Positions 21,406 to 32,162 of a DNA stretch of 64,000 bases are shown in pieces. The stretch lies in assembly GCA_947561585.1 (NCBI GenBank), contig CANNZV010003146.1:1-64000 (forward strand), read 5' to 3'. The position numbers were made by a program, and so were the translations under genes. Below the pieces are notes generated by a model that saw only the letters and a program-made list of their open reading frames with translations, made no database searches and was not told where the DNA came from. Each line of letters starts with the position of its first letter. The stretch's first letter is position 1. The DNA is from Caprella mutica (taxonomy: Eukaryota; Arthropoda; Malacostraca; Amphipoda; Caprellidae).

Positions 21406-22653
21406 ATGCCAACTTCGGAGGACGAAGTAGTTAATCCAGATTCGGTAGAGCTAAGATCTGGAAGAAAGACAAAACCACGAATTAAGAAAAGTAAAGAGAA
21501 TATTACACCCCCAAAAAAATCAGATACACAGCAACAGAACATAAATAGGATAGATAAACAAACAAATACAGAAACAATGTCGGTTGAATTGACACAAGCT
21601 CAACTCCAAGAAATAATAAAAAGCAGAAGTACGACAATTATTAATTCTGTTTCGTTGCCGATATTCAGAGGAAGAAGGAGACCAGAAGATCCAGCTTTCG
21701 AGGAAAAAAACACATTTAAGCAACATTTGAGTCTATTAAATAATCATATATCCAGTTTAGGAGACAAAGACGATGCAGAAAAGAAGAAAATCCTTCTCAG
21801 AAGCGCTGACTGCAAGCTGGGAGATTTTCAAATTACTGTTAATAACGTTGTTAACGGAAAAACATTTAAAGATAGCACCTACGAAGAAATATGCACGGTA
21901 TTAGAAGATACATATGTGCAGAAAGACAGCAAGGATATCTACAGTGTATGTCACGAATTATACACTAATAAATTGAAAAATGAAACAACAGCTGCCAGTG
22001 ATATATTAAGTACATTGGAAAAAATTGGGGAAGTCACCGAGTACATCTTAAATGACGCCACAATGAACGCGCAATTTCCCGTAAGGACGGCAACTGAAAG
22101 TGATGCAGCATTCAACGGCAGATTGAAGAAGCACGCAAAGGATCTAATGAATACAGCAATGTATTTGACGATATTGGGACCACAGATCAACCCCAGTATC
22201 GTCAAGGAAGTTATAGAAGGACCGTTCAAAACAACAGCTAATTTACTGTCCGCTACAACAAAGAAAATAAGATCTTTGCCACATGACAAAAAAATCCTAA
22301 TCCCAAAGAAAAATTTCAATGACACAGAAACTTTTGTGATAGAAAATACTGATCAAAGAGTAGGTGAGAATCAAGGTAATTATCACGATGATATGCAGGA
22401 AGAAACAGAGGCATATTACGCATATGATGGTAGACACAGAAGTACAGCCGGTAGGTATGCACGCAGAAGCAGATACAGATACAACCAGCCAGGAAGAACA
22501 AATGTACCAAACACGAATACCTACACACCACAGCAGAATAGTGATACAATTAAGTGCTTTAGGTGCAATAATCTAGGCCACATAGGAAGAGAATGCCGTA
22601 CTCAACAACCTTTTAATCGAGGACAGAGCAAGGATTTTCGAAAAAAAATGTAA
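21406..22653 (+). CDS. gag: gypsy copy B Gag (415 aa)
   Basis: Structural protein of a Ty3/gypsy retrotransposon. Starts MPTSEDEVVNPDSVELRSGR. It has a basic N-terminal region, a helical capsid-like middle (residues about 75-270), an Arg/Tyr-rich stretch, and at residues about 385-400 a CCHC knuckle, CFRCNNLGHIGREC (C-x2-C-x4-H-x4-C), for RNA binding. The frame ends KDFRKKM-stop within an A8 run that forms a candidate -1 slippery site leading into protease. The gene is intact; copy A holds a truncated version on the minus strand. Confidence 0.95.
   Translation: MPTSEDEVVNPDSVELRSGRKTKPRIKKSKENITPPKKSDTQQQNINRIDKQTNTETMSVELTQAQLQEIIKSRSTTIINSVSLPIFRGRRRPEDPAFEEKNTFKQHLSLLNNHISSLGDKDDAEKKKILLRSADCKLGDFQITVNNVVNGKTFKDSTYEEICTVLEDTYVQKDSKDIYSVCHELYTNKLKNETTAASDILSTLEKIGEVTEYILNDATMNAQFPVRTATESDAAFNGRLKKHAKDLMNTAMYLTILGPQINPSIVKEVIEGPFKTTANLLSATTKKIRSLPHDKKILIPKKNFNDTETFVIENTDQRVGENQGNYHDDMQEETEAYYAYDGRHRSTAGRYARRSRYRYNQPGRTNVPNTNTYTPQQNSDTIKCFRCNNLGHIGRECRTQQPFNRGQSKDFRKKM
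22641..22647 (+). promoter_or_regulatory. candidate -1 ribosomal frameshift site A_AAA_AAA between gag and protease
   Basis: In the gag frame the codons are cgA AAA AAA ATG TAA, an exact X_XXY_YYZ heptamer two codons before the gag stop. After a -1 slip the frame stays open from here through 22761 into the protease region with no stop. No downstream pseudoknot was worked out. Confidence 0.6.
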
Positions 22654-23309
22654 ATACGAACACTGAAATAAATACAACAAATAAAGTTAGTAAACAACAT
22701 GGTAGGGTTAATTTAACTAAACATTTAACAAAGACAAATGCGAAATCGGTAGGTAACTCCGTGCACACATGTGAATTAAACATGAATAAACTAGATCCGG
22801 TGTACGTTAAATTCAATGGTGAACTTAATTCGTCACTCAATGCAAGAAATCAATGCGAATGTAAAAATAAGTTCAATTTATTAAAAGAAGTAGAGTTAAG
22901 CGTTGAGGAGAAAATAACAAGCGAGACGTATATTACAGCTCAGATCGTAAAAAATAAAGATGAATTAAGCGGATTGACGGACTGTCATTATACGATAAAA
23001 GGGACTTCTAAGCCAACGATAATTTTACATAGTAAAGAATTTGATTGGGAGGCTTTAATAGATTCAGGTAGTGAGCGAACGATATTAAACAGTCGTAACT
23101 TTAAATACATTGCGAGTAACGAAGAAATAATGAAATCGGACGTAACTATTAAAGGCAAAAACGGACGTTCCGAAGTAAAAGGTGAAATAAATTTAGTATT
23201 ATTATCAAAGTCAAATAAAAAAAGAGTAAACGCTTTACTAATCGATAACAACAGTCTACCCTATGACATCATATTAGGAAGGGACGTGTTTAACGAATGC
23301 GCAAATTGA
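22648..23309 (+). CDS. pro: gypsy copy B protease region (-1 frame from gag)
   Basis: Aspartic protease domain that processes Gag-Pol. The active-site motif is ALIDSGSERTILNS (DSG) near 23055-23095, and the C-terminal ILGRDVFNE motif is near 23271-23295, so the core is complete. The open frame joins gag by the -1 heptamer. It stops at 23309, while the neighbouring frame (AQIDFDKNILKLGEE) carries on from about 23300 as expected for the linker to RT. This points to a small indel near 23295-23305. Confidence 0.8.
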
Positions 23310-25113
23310 TTTTGATAAAAATATTTTGAAGTTAGGTGAAGAAAAAATTCCATTTATGGAAAAACGTAAAATAGCTACTAAAGAACTATTAAGCACGGAT
23401 TGCTTAATAGCAGAGTTAGTTCTCATTTCTAATAGGTCAAAAAGAAGAACTTTGATAAGAGAAATAAACGAACGAACAAACAGCCACAGTAGTATTGCGA
23501 AGGTAAGGGTTAAACCTCAATTAAAACAGAAAGGGCAAGCAGAGGTTATGAAGTCCGAGATAAAAACGAAGCCTAGGAGAAAAAATAAAATACGCAAGAA
23601 GAACGGTAATGTTCATATAAGTAGCCAAGTCGTTGAGGCAAATACCGTTAAGGTTGTTTACGGTTTTGTAAAGAACAACGAAGCAGGAAGTTATATCGTA
23701 GCTAAAAGAAGTTTCAGTTCGGGTTTAGTGGTAGCCGAAACACTAATAAAAATCGAAGACATTAAAAAAGAAGGGGATCAAGTGTCAATTTGCCCAGTTT
23801 TCGTAATGAATCCGACTGATAGTGATATCGTATTAAACGAAAATAAAATAATAGGAACACTCGAAACCTACGAAAAGCAAGTCGAAGTTAATATAGCGAC
23901 TATATCGGAGTGTTTAAATAATAGGACTCGTAAATCTAGATTAGGAAACGTGTTGAGTGACGAAAAAACAAAGCCATCTGAACGAAACGTTACCCCTGAT
24001 TTATTTTATGAAAAGTCAATGGTACATGCAGTTGGAAATAATGGAGAGCCATTAGTTTCAGTGCATGGCAACCGAGAGATAAAGTGTAAAATATCACGTG
24101 ACGGAAGTGCTGATAGAAGCAGTGATATTACAGTAAAAACTGATGATGAAGAAAACAATTCTCAGACAGTGCCATCAGCACTGAGAAGGTTAGTTAATGC
24201 TGACATATCATGTGGAATGTCAGAGTATGAAGACAAACCGACGCAGTTACTAAATAACTTTAGAGACGTAATAACTCTTAAAGACGAACCTATCGGGACT
24301 ACTAGTATATGTACACATAGTATAAAACTGAAGGACCCAAATATAGTTATCAATAAAATACCATATAGAATACCACATAAATTTCAAGAACAACTTGAAG
24401 AAGTTAATAAATCAATGTTAGAAGAAGGTACTATTGAACCTTCAATGTCCGACTTCAACTTTCCCGTTATAGTGGTTCATAAAAAGAATGGGGAAATACG
24501 TCCCGTAATAGATTTCAGATCTCTAAATAAATGTGTACATATACAAGGGTTCCCTTTACCTAGAGTTGACGATATGTTAGGATCTTTAGGTGGGTCTAAG
24601 GTATTTTCTAGTTTAGATCTAAGGAGCGCATTTCACCAAGTGAAAATCTCCGAAGAATCTAAAAAACTTACAGCATTTGCGGTGAATGGTAAAAAATGGC
24701 AGTTTCGTAAGTTACCCTTCGGGTATGTCAATAGTCCAAAAGTATTTCAAGCAATTATGACAAAAGCGTTAAATAAAGTATTAGGGAAACTATGTTTCGT
24801 ATTTATTGATGATATCCTAATTTTTATTCGATCATATGAACATCATTTAAATGATATTAGCCAAGTGCTAATGAGTTTACGTGACGCTCATTTGAGATTA
24901 AAATTAGAGAAGTGTGAATTCTTTAAACACGAAATCAACTTTCTTGGACATCGGGTCACTACTAAGGGCATACGATGCATCCAAAACGAAAAACTTAGAG
25001 AAGCATCTAGACCAACAGATGTAAAGAAACTTCAGCGGTTTTTAGGGCTTGCGAACTACTTTCGTAAGTTCGTCCTTAAATTCAGCCAGAAGGCCGAACC
25101 ATTATATAAATAG
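23302..25113 (+). pseudogene. pol: gypsy copy B reverse transcriptase
   Basis: A long Lys-rich linker leads into RT: FPVIVVHKKNGEIRPVIDFR (about 24460-24520), FSSLDLRSAFHQV (about 24605), LPFGYVNSPKVFQ (about 24714), the catalytic FVFIDDILIF (about 24796-24830), LGHRVTT, and LQRFLGLANYFRKF. It ends prematurely at LYK-stop (25113). Compared with copy A there are four extra bases near 25105-25110, which shift the frame; the following FDWTDECEASF continues in another frame. RT motifs are intact but the polyprotein is broken. Confidence 0.9.
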
Positions 25114-25297
25114 ACTATTAAGGAAGAAAACTAAATTTGACTGGACTGACGAATGTGAGGCTAGCTTCACTAGTCTCAAAAATATTTTGACATCAGATAA
25201 GGTTTTAGCTCATCCAAATTATTCCAGACCATTTTATTTATTTACTGACAGCTCAAGTGTCGGAGTTGGCGCAGCACTGCTACAACCAGATTCGACC
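25114..25297 (+). pseudogene. pol: gypsy copy B RNase H, N-terminal part
   Basis: RRLLRKKTKFDWTDECEASF, then SRPFYLFTDSSSVGVGAALLQ containing the first RNase H catalytic Asp (TDSS). It is interrupted after LQPDST by the 4-kb LINE and resumes at 29297 with RPIAYFSKSLNS. It lies in a shifted frame because of the upstream 4-bp insertion. Confidence 0.85.
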
Positions 25298-25482
25298 AGA
25301 GCCTGCACTGGGAGGAGCCTGCACGTGGTGGCAGGGCGAGACTGGACCTGTGCCAGTCTTCGAAAGACCTCCCAACTCCTTGTCCTCTTCGGGGGACGCG
25401 ACCAGGGTGTCGCCTTGGGTCAAGCCCACCTACACGCACTACACTGGCACCAGAGCGTTTTTTCCCTAGTGGGGGGATATGA

Positions 25483-26043
25483 GCCGGCATATTCCCCCTA
25501 CTCACCCTCTTACTCTCCGGTGACATAGAAACCAACCCTGGCCCCTACATGTGTCCCTCTTGTGGCCGACCATGGACCCGTCGTACTGGAGGGGTCCATT
25601 GTGTCGGCTGCAATAGTTGGACACATTACAATATACGCTGCTCTGGTGTCCGCCAACATGGAAATATTCCACAGGGATGGCAGTGTAAAAACTGTCACCC
25701 TACACACAACATGACTCAACCCCACACACCCACTCCTACTCCTTCCTCTCCTCATCTTACCCTTCACCCTACCCCCGGACATCACCGTCCTCCCCTCCCT
25801 TCCTCTCAGGGAAGGGCTGCAGGAGGCGGTGCTGCTCGTCTCCCAGCTCCACTTCACCCCCCACGTGGGGGTGATGGAGGAGCGCCTATCCTTCCTCCTC
25901 CTTATCCTATTGGACGGCAATCGCCTGCCCGCCCTCCCCCTCGAGGGAGTGCTGGGATAGACACTGTCGTCCGACCCCCAGTTCCACTTCACCCCCCTCG
26001 TGGGGGTGGTGGAGGAACGCCTCCTATTCCTAACTATTCCTAA
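25483..26043 (+). CDS. LINE N-terminal region: 2A-like peptide followed by PHD-like zinc finger
   Basis: In the frame of the finger, 25489-25548 reads IFPLLTLLLSGDIETNPGPY: a hydrophobic run followed by the exact 2A core D-x-E-x-N-P-G-P, which makes ribosomes skip a peptide bond before the last Pro. It is followed at once by MCPSCGRPWTRRTGG, then HCVGCNSWTHYNIRC and WQCKNCHP, a C4-H-C3 PHD-like arrangement. A proline/glycine-rich tail follows to 26043. The in-frame TGA at 25480-25482 means the upstream start is missing or mutated in this copy. The region overlaps the APE frame at 26000. Confidence 0.8.
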   Translation, partial: AGIFPLLTLLLSGDIETNPGPYMCPSCGRPWTRRTGGVHCVGCNSWTHYNIRCSGVRQHGNIPQGWQCKNCHPTHNMTQPHTPTPTPSSPHLTLHPTPGHHRPPLPSSQGRAAGGGAARLPAPLHPPRGGDGGAPILPPPYPIGRQSPARPPPRGSAGIDTVVRPPVPLHPPRGGGGGTPPIPNYS

Positions 26044-26800
26044 CCCCCCTAGAGCTTCTAACATACACACACGCCACAACAAACTCAACATACTACAACA
26101 TAACATAAACGGTATACACAACAAGCACATGGAACTTAAATCACTCCTACACAAATACCACATCCACATCGCCACAATCCAGGAAACTAAACTAACACCT
26201 GCCAGATTAACACCAAAGTTTCCTGGATACACAACACTTAGACTCGATCGGCCCATACGAGGCGGCGGGGGCCTCATTACACTGATACATAAATCCATCC
26301 CGTTCACAAACACCACTGCCGAAACACACGCACGGATGCCACACGATCCTACACTTGAAATACAATCTACACGCATCCAAATTCACAAACATTCCTACAA
26401 CATTTTCAACATATACATTCCCCCCACAGACTCATCACCCCCATGATACCAACCCAATCTAAATTACATTAACACCATTAATAATTCATTCGTCCTGGGG
26501 GATTTTAACGCACATGACACTACTTGGCTCGCCACACAACATACTGACACAAGAGCTGACACCATAACAACACAACTAGACAACTACATAATCATGAACG
26601 ACCCCCACACTCCCACACGCAAATCTTTTAACATCAACACACGACCCACATCACCTGACATAACCCTCTTCACCCCTGACATAGCCCTCCAGAGTTCATG
26701 GTCCGCACTCCATGAACTCAGTTCAGACCACCTTCCACTTCTCACCACACACATATTAAGTACACCACTTGCCACACAAAAACACAGACACACATTCACA
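26000..26800 (+). pseudogene. LINE APE-type endonuclease domain
   Basis: LNILQHNINGIHNKHMELKS, then IATIQETKL (catalytic E), RGGGGLITLIHKS, and after an in-frame stop at 26444-26446 VLGDFNAHDTTW (GDFNAH), PDITLF and LSSDHLPLLT (SDH). This is the complete order of an apurinic-like endonuclease that nicks target DNA for target-primed reverse transcription. One stop interrupts it, otherwise the frame continues. Confidence 0.85.
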
Positions 26801-29180
26801 AACTACAATAGAGTCAACTGGACAGACTTTTCAGCATCTGTGGATAATAACTTACATAACTTTGATATAAACACCTTCCCATCCATAGATGCTGCCACAA
26901 AACATCTCACTGACATCATCATTAACGCAGACAAACACTACATCCCTACAGGCAACATTAGACACTACAACCCCACATTCACACCACACATCAAACACCT
27001 GATACAAACACGCAAACACCTACGCTCACTCCCACCCACACAAGACACGATCACACGCATACAACACCTTAACACTGACATAAGTGCGGAGATTACTGCC
27101 CAACAAAAACACAAGTGGCAAAACACATTAGACACCATTAATTTCCGCACTGACGCAAACAAACTTTGGAAACTTATCAAGGGACTCAACAACAAATACA
27201 TGGACCAACCTAAAATACATGAGTCCCTCACACAAAACAACACTATACTCACTGACACACAACAGGCGAACGCTCTCAATAAGCACTATGCTTCCACAAG
27301 TAGGTTACCCACCCGCCCAGTAGATAGGATTATACTGCGTCGCCTGCACAAAACATGCACTCGAAAGCTCCTCACCCCCCCCCCCCCTCACCCCGGCAAT
27401 GGTTACCGAGGCCATCCGGGTTTCCAAGAACACTTCCTACACAGGTCCTGATGGCATATCAAACAAACATCTAAAACATCTAGGGCCACTTGCCATCAGA
27501 GCCTTCACAGACATCTTCAATTTCTCACTAGTATACCCAACACCTGGAAACTTGCCAAAATCATCCCGATCCTGAAGCCCATCAAACCCCCCACAGAACT
27601 GGCCTCATACAGACCTATATCACTCCTCTCCACCCCATCCAAAATACTCGAGAGGCTAGTTCTAAACAACATTTCACCACACATCCCACTATCCCCCTCA
27701 CAACACGGCTTCAGATCCCAACACTCCACATCTACTCTTCTTACCCACCTCTCACAGACAACACTCGAAGGCTTGAACTCCAACAAACCTGCGGATAGGA
27801 CAATTATAGCTGCCATAGACATTAGTAAAGCCTTCGACACGGTACCCAGACACCTACTAATTAACAAAATACTCAACACACACATCCACGACTCATATAA
27901 AAAATGGCTTGCTAATTATCTCTCAGGCCGCTCTGGCAAAACACTTTACAACGGCAAGTCCTCCAGAACACTTCACTACACTGACGGGGTACCGCAGGGC
28001 TCCGTACTCTCACCTACACTCTTCAACCTATACCTTCACGACCTCCCTACGCCAACACACACCTCGGTTTACACTCTTTCATATGCAGATGATGTCACCA
28101 TCATCTCACAACATCCCAAACACGAGACCGCCGCCAACATTTACAAACATACATCCATTCACTAGAAGACTGGCTAGAAACAAACAGATTAAAGGTCTCC
28201 GCAAACAAATCTTCTGTCACCTTAGTTACACCCTACACCCTTGAATACAGAACCCATCCAAACATTACACTCAACAACACTCCCCTTCCCATTAACAACA
28301 CGCCGAAAATCCTTGGAGTTACACTCGACCGCGGCTGGACGTTCAAACACCACATAACCGACATTAACAACAGAGCCAAACAAAGACTGAACGTCCTCCG
28401 CGCACTCACTCACACAACTTACGGACACTCCAAGGAAGACATAACAACACTCTACAAACAGTTCATCAGACCCATCCTCACCTACGCCCACACAGCCTGG
28501 TCACCTGACCTATCCAACACCCACCTACAGACACTCCAAAAAACACAAAACACCGCACTCCGCATTGCCACCGGTTGTACACAAACAACACCCACACACC
28601 ACCTACACACAGAAACACGAGTCCTACCTCTCACCTCACACATGGACATGAAGGGCACACATTTTTACACTTCTACACTAGACCCCTCACATCCCCTACA
28701 CTACATGCAAACTGAGAGGAGGACACCACGCACACTACACATCACCCCCTCCACACACTACAGACACCTCTACACCACTCTCCCTCCCACACCCGACAAC
28801 ACTTCTCTTCACAAACACATACACACCACTTTCACACAAAGAGCTCTAGCTTCCTCCCTTCCTAATAAACTCCTTGGGGTCTAGGCCTCCAGCCATCGAC
28901 CCTAGCGAGTCGGCCATGTCTCGTCATGATAGGGTCACCCTATCACGTCTGAGATGTGGCCACCATCCTTCTCTTCCTTACTACATGCACAGGATTGGGA
29001 GATCGGACTCTGATCGGTGCGACTTCTGCCAAGCCGACCAGGGCACGATCTCTCACATTCTCACACAATGTCCGTCACTACACCAACACAGGACTACACA
29101 CAACATTCACTCACTGGAGCACCTTTGGACCCATCCTCAGGCAGTTATTAACTTCCTGAGTGATGCGGGTTTCCCTTAGG
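26800..29180 (+). pseudogene. LINE reverse transcriptase and C-terminal domain, frameshifted
   Basis: A linker and RT are spread over three frames. A break occurs at a C13-14 run (27370-27384), another near 27530, another near 28145 and a stop near 28882. Recognisable blocks: SYRPISLLSTPSKILERLV, QHGFRSQHSTSTLL, IIAAIDISKAFDTVPRH, GVPQGSVLSPTLFNLYLHDL, LSYADDVTII (catalytic YADD), KILGVTLDRGWTF, then RLRCGHHPSLPYYMHRIG and CDFCQADQGTISHILTQC, the Cys/His C-terminus common in jockey-group elements. C-rich and Thr/His-rich codon use differs from the surrounding AT-rich gypsy. Confidence 0.85.
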
Positions 29181-29290
29181 CCCACACACTCCCACACAGT
29201 GCCTCGGGTGGCTGAAACCCGGGGCGCCCCTGGCCGCCCCTCCGTCCCGGCGAGGTTGTTGGGGAGGTTAAACAACAACAACAACCAGAA

Positions 29291-29790
29291 GCAAAACATT
29301 AAGACCCATAGCCTATTTCAGTAAATCATTAAATTCTACTCAGAAAAGGTACTCCGTAACTAAGCAAGAGTTCCTTGCAATCCATCTAGCTTTAAAGGAA
29401 TTTCAATATCTATGTCTAGGGTATCCTATAACTATTTTAACTGATCACAAACCCTTATTCACATTTTTTGGTAATAAACTTCCATTAGACCCGGCTATGG
29501 CCCGTTGGGGAATTGAGGCTAGCACATATGATTGCAATGTGAGGTATTTTGAGGGTAAACGAAATGTGGTAGCAGATACTCTTAGTAGATTAACTCCTTT
29601 AACGGAAGAAACAATAGATGAATGCGAACTTTTAACACCATCTAATGAAAGTTTTAGCTCAATTGAAAGTTTTATAGCAACCACAAAATCGAGACCTAAG
29701 CTAAATGTACCACAAATTATAAACAACAATGAAAGTGAATCAGAAACAGACTCAGAAAATGAACAAGAATCAGATCCATCTAAATTGTAA
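29291..29790 (+). pseudogene. pol: gypsy copy B RNase H, C-terminal part, and linker
   Basis: Continues RNase H after the LINE: TLRPIAYFSKSLNSTQKRYS, KQEFLAIHLALKEFQYLCLG, ILTDHKPLF, then ARWGIEASTYDCNVRYFEGK and NVVADTLSRL. An acidic Ser/Glu-rich linker (ESESETDSENEQES) follows and stops at 29788-29790. The same frame reopens directly into integrase, so this is one in-frame nonsense codon. Confidence 0.85.
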
Positions 29791-31061
29791 AAAATCAACA
29801 AAGAAAAGCCATTTCTGAATAACATACCTAAACACGAAGACATAACATGGACTTTAAACAGACTAAAGACTGCACAGTCAAACGACTTTGCTTGTAATGA
29901 AATAATGGACATATTAAATAGAAAAAAAATAGGAACATCTAAAAACATAGCTGAGTTTTTCATATTAGACGGAATATTATATCGACATAGGAAAATAGAT
30001 ACTAGGGCAGTCAGTATTGTTAATTATGTTATACCAAATGAAATGATCAATTTAGTAATTAATTCAATACATTTTAACACTCATTGTGGTTTAGCTCATA
30101 CGCTATTTAAATTTCGACTAAAATACTATCATTTTCAAGAAAGATCGGTCATAGAATCTTTTATTAAAAGATGTGACGTTTGCAAAATACTTAAAGGAAG
30201 TCTAGATACACCAATTAAATTATTGTCTGCCCCAGTAGCTAATACACCATTTGAAACAGTTTCATTTGATTTTATAGGACCTTTTATTACAACTGACACG
30301 AACAACAAGTACATTTTATCAATAACATGTATGTTGACACGATATAACGAATTACACGCAGTAGCTGACAAATCAACTAACACAGTAATTGATTGTCTAA
30401 GTAAAACATTTAGCCGTTGTGGATACCCCAAAACGCTAATGTCAGATTGTGCGAAAGAATTTAAGTCTAACGCAATTAGAACTTTCAGTGAAATACATCA
30501 GATATATAAGTGTGAGGTGCTACTATACTCAGCATATTCCAATGGAATTTGTGAACGCAATAACCAAAGAATTAACAAATTATTAAGATTCTATGTAGCT
30601 ACAGTAAATCACGATAATTGGGACATGTTTCTCGATATTGTCCAAAACACAATCAACAATCAGTTAAATATGTCCTTGCCTTATTTGGACGTGACACCTC
30701 CCCAAATATACAAGCAGAAAATTTGGATAACATTTACAATTTAGATACATCAGAATCAATAGTCAAAGTTAAGGCCAGACAAGCTATATTTATTCAAGAT
30801 CAGATTAGGGCTAACATAATTAATCAATCAAACAAACGCATAATTTACCACAATAGGAAACGAAAAGACAAAATTATACAGATAGGTGATCGAGTATTAA
30901 TTAGAAATCATCAGAAAACACATAAATTACAATTAAATTGGATAGGACCAGGTACAGTATTACAAGTAAAAAAAAACAAAGCTATAATTAAAATAGGACA
31001 TCAAACGATAACAAGTAACATAAATTACCTAACTAAGTTAGAAAATTTCACAACCAATTAA
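29791..31061 (+). pseudogene. pol: gypsy copy B integrase
   Basis: The N-terminal zinc domain has H-x-H...C-x2-C (IHFNTHCGLAH and KRCDVCKILKG). The catalytic core has VSFDFIGPF (first D), LMSDCAKEF (second D) and NGICERNNQRINKLL (E), a DDE triad for strand transfer. The frame ends at 30744, but the neighbouring frame from about 30675 continues LALFGRDTSPNIQ and then GDRVLIRNHQK and LNWIGPGTVLQ, the GPY/F-type C-terminal domain. A one-base slip near 30670 therefore breaks the ORF. Confidence 0.85.
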
Positions 31062-31697
31062 TTAAGTAATTTCATTACCATCATTAAACAGGAAATCAAA
31101 TTATAAGCAATTTGAATATAAACATCATATAGGTAGGAACACATAGCACGAAGTAACATGAGGTAACATGTATCATGTAGTACAGGAACACGTGACATAT
31201 AACTCGGTTACATGCAAAGATTCAGAGAAATGTTTACATTTTTTGCTTACGCAAGTCAAACAAACACACCGTGCAGCTCATTGTTCAAAATACAATATTT
31301 CCTTTGCTCAGTAAGAGAATTATTGTACATGTAAAATAATTGTATGTATTTAATTCAAGTTGATGGGATGAATTATGAATTTTATTAATATAAAATTTCA
31401 TATAATAATTTTAAGATGATTAATTTTTTTTGTATGCATGTTAATTTTAAATTTTGTGTTTAAATGTTGGTGTAACGAATAAGATGAATTATACTTTGTA
31501 AATGAAGTAGTTAAATTGTTTGAAATCAGAATGAAAATTTAAAAAAATAATATATATATATATATATTCAAAATTAGGATGAAAGACTGAAATAACTTAA
31601 AATCAAAAATAATTAATTCAAAATGAGACTGATATCTGATAAAATAACTAAAAAAAAGACCAGGGGCCATGAACTAACAGTATCGTTTTGATTTCAG
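31062..31697 (+). other. gypsy B region between integrase and the small ORF, ending in a splice-acceptor-like tract
   Basis: Non-coding and AT-rich, with a (TA)n run at 31549-31566. At 31665-31697 it reads CAGGGGCCATGAAC...GTTTTGATTTCAG, closely paralleled at 61099-61134 in element C (CAGGGGCCATTAGC...TCTGTATTTCAG). The AG at 31696-31697 is a good 3' splice site for a subgenomic mRNA carrying the ORF at 31834. Confidence 0.55.
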
Positions 31698-31833
31698 TGA
31701 ACTCGAGGCAGCGAGGCACAGCCGTTGACAGACCCTCAGCCATATACAGCCAGTGACTGACTCTCAGCCACTCACAGCCGGTTGACACACTAACATATAC
31801 TTCAAGGTCGTGAGAACGAACAGCTGACGCAAA

Positions 31834-32162
31834 ATGGGCCAGACTCAAAGTAACTTTGATTTGAACTCGTGGTGGAGCTGATCCAGAAGTCGACTTCAAT
31901 GAATAAGGCTCATTTAGAGTCTGCTATTAAATCCATGGGGACAACTAAATATGACCTGATCTCGGATTTATTTAGCGATGTTTTGGTGTTAATCCTAACA
32001 CTGTTAGTGGTGATAATTTTGGTATGCGGGTACAATCACTCCAAGAGGGTTAAGTCCGACGAGGACATAAAGATGTATGAAATGCGAAGTTTGAAGTCAA
32101 AAATGGCGACGGAAGCATTTAATCAGATTAAAAGAGGGACCCCTTTAGAACAGGGGAACTAA
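31834..32162 (+). pseudogene. gypsy B small downstream ORF (myristoylation-type start plus one membrane segment), one frameshift
   Basis: Starts MGQTQSNFDLN, fitting the N-myristoylation pattern M-G-x-x-x-S, and soon hits a stop. A -1 base slip near 31865 rejoins the second frame (31869-32162: VVELIQKSTSMNK... to GTPLEQGN). Residues about 50-70 form one hydrophobic segment (VLVLILTLLVVIILVCGY) followed by a basic, helical tail. A homologous intact ORF occurs in element C at 61356-61670. The position after integrase is where env sits in env-bearing elements, but the protein is about 110 aa with no signal peptide, cysteine-rich ectodomain or furin site, so it is not a usual Env. Function unknown. 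Confidence 0.7.

Larger units (their letters stand above)
25298..29290 (+). mobile_element. full-length jockey/CR1-type LINE inserted in gypsy B
   Basis: GC-richer than its surroundings. It starts after gypsy sequence TTCGACCAGA and ends in an (AAC)n tail before ACCAGAAGCAAAAC; the uninterrupted sequence in copy A (GACCAAAAGCAAAAC on its coding strand) proves the insertion point. The duplication is about ACCAGA. Domains in order: 2A-like peptide (25514-25546), PHD-like finger, proline-rich linker, APE endonuclease, RT with YADD, and a C-terminal Cys/His block. Several frameshifts and stops make this copy inactive though nearly full length. Confidence 0.9.

Noticed and set aside
23300..23330. 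Programmed frameshift between protease and RT
   Set aside because: No slippery heptamer is present and the region shows an ordinary indel pattern; copy A lacks the segment, so it cannot be compared.
25242..26376. Long minus-strand frames across the LINE 5' part
   Set aside because: They are antisense shadows of the GC-rich PHD/APE coding region and have no domain content.
31834..32162. Calling the small downstream ORF an Env glycoprotein
   Set aside because: Too short, no signal peptide, no cysteine-rich ectodomain or cleavage site; only its position matches env.
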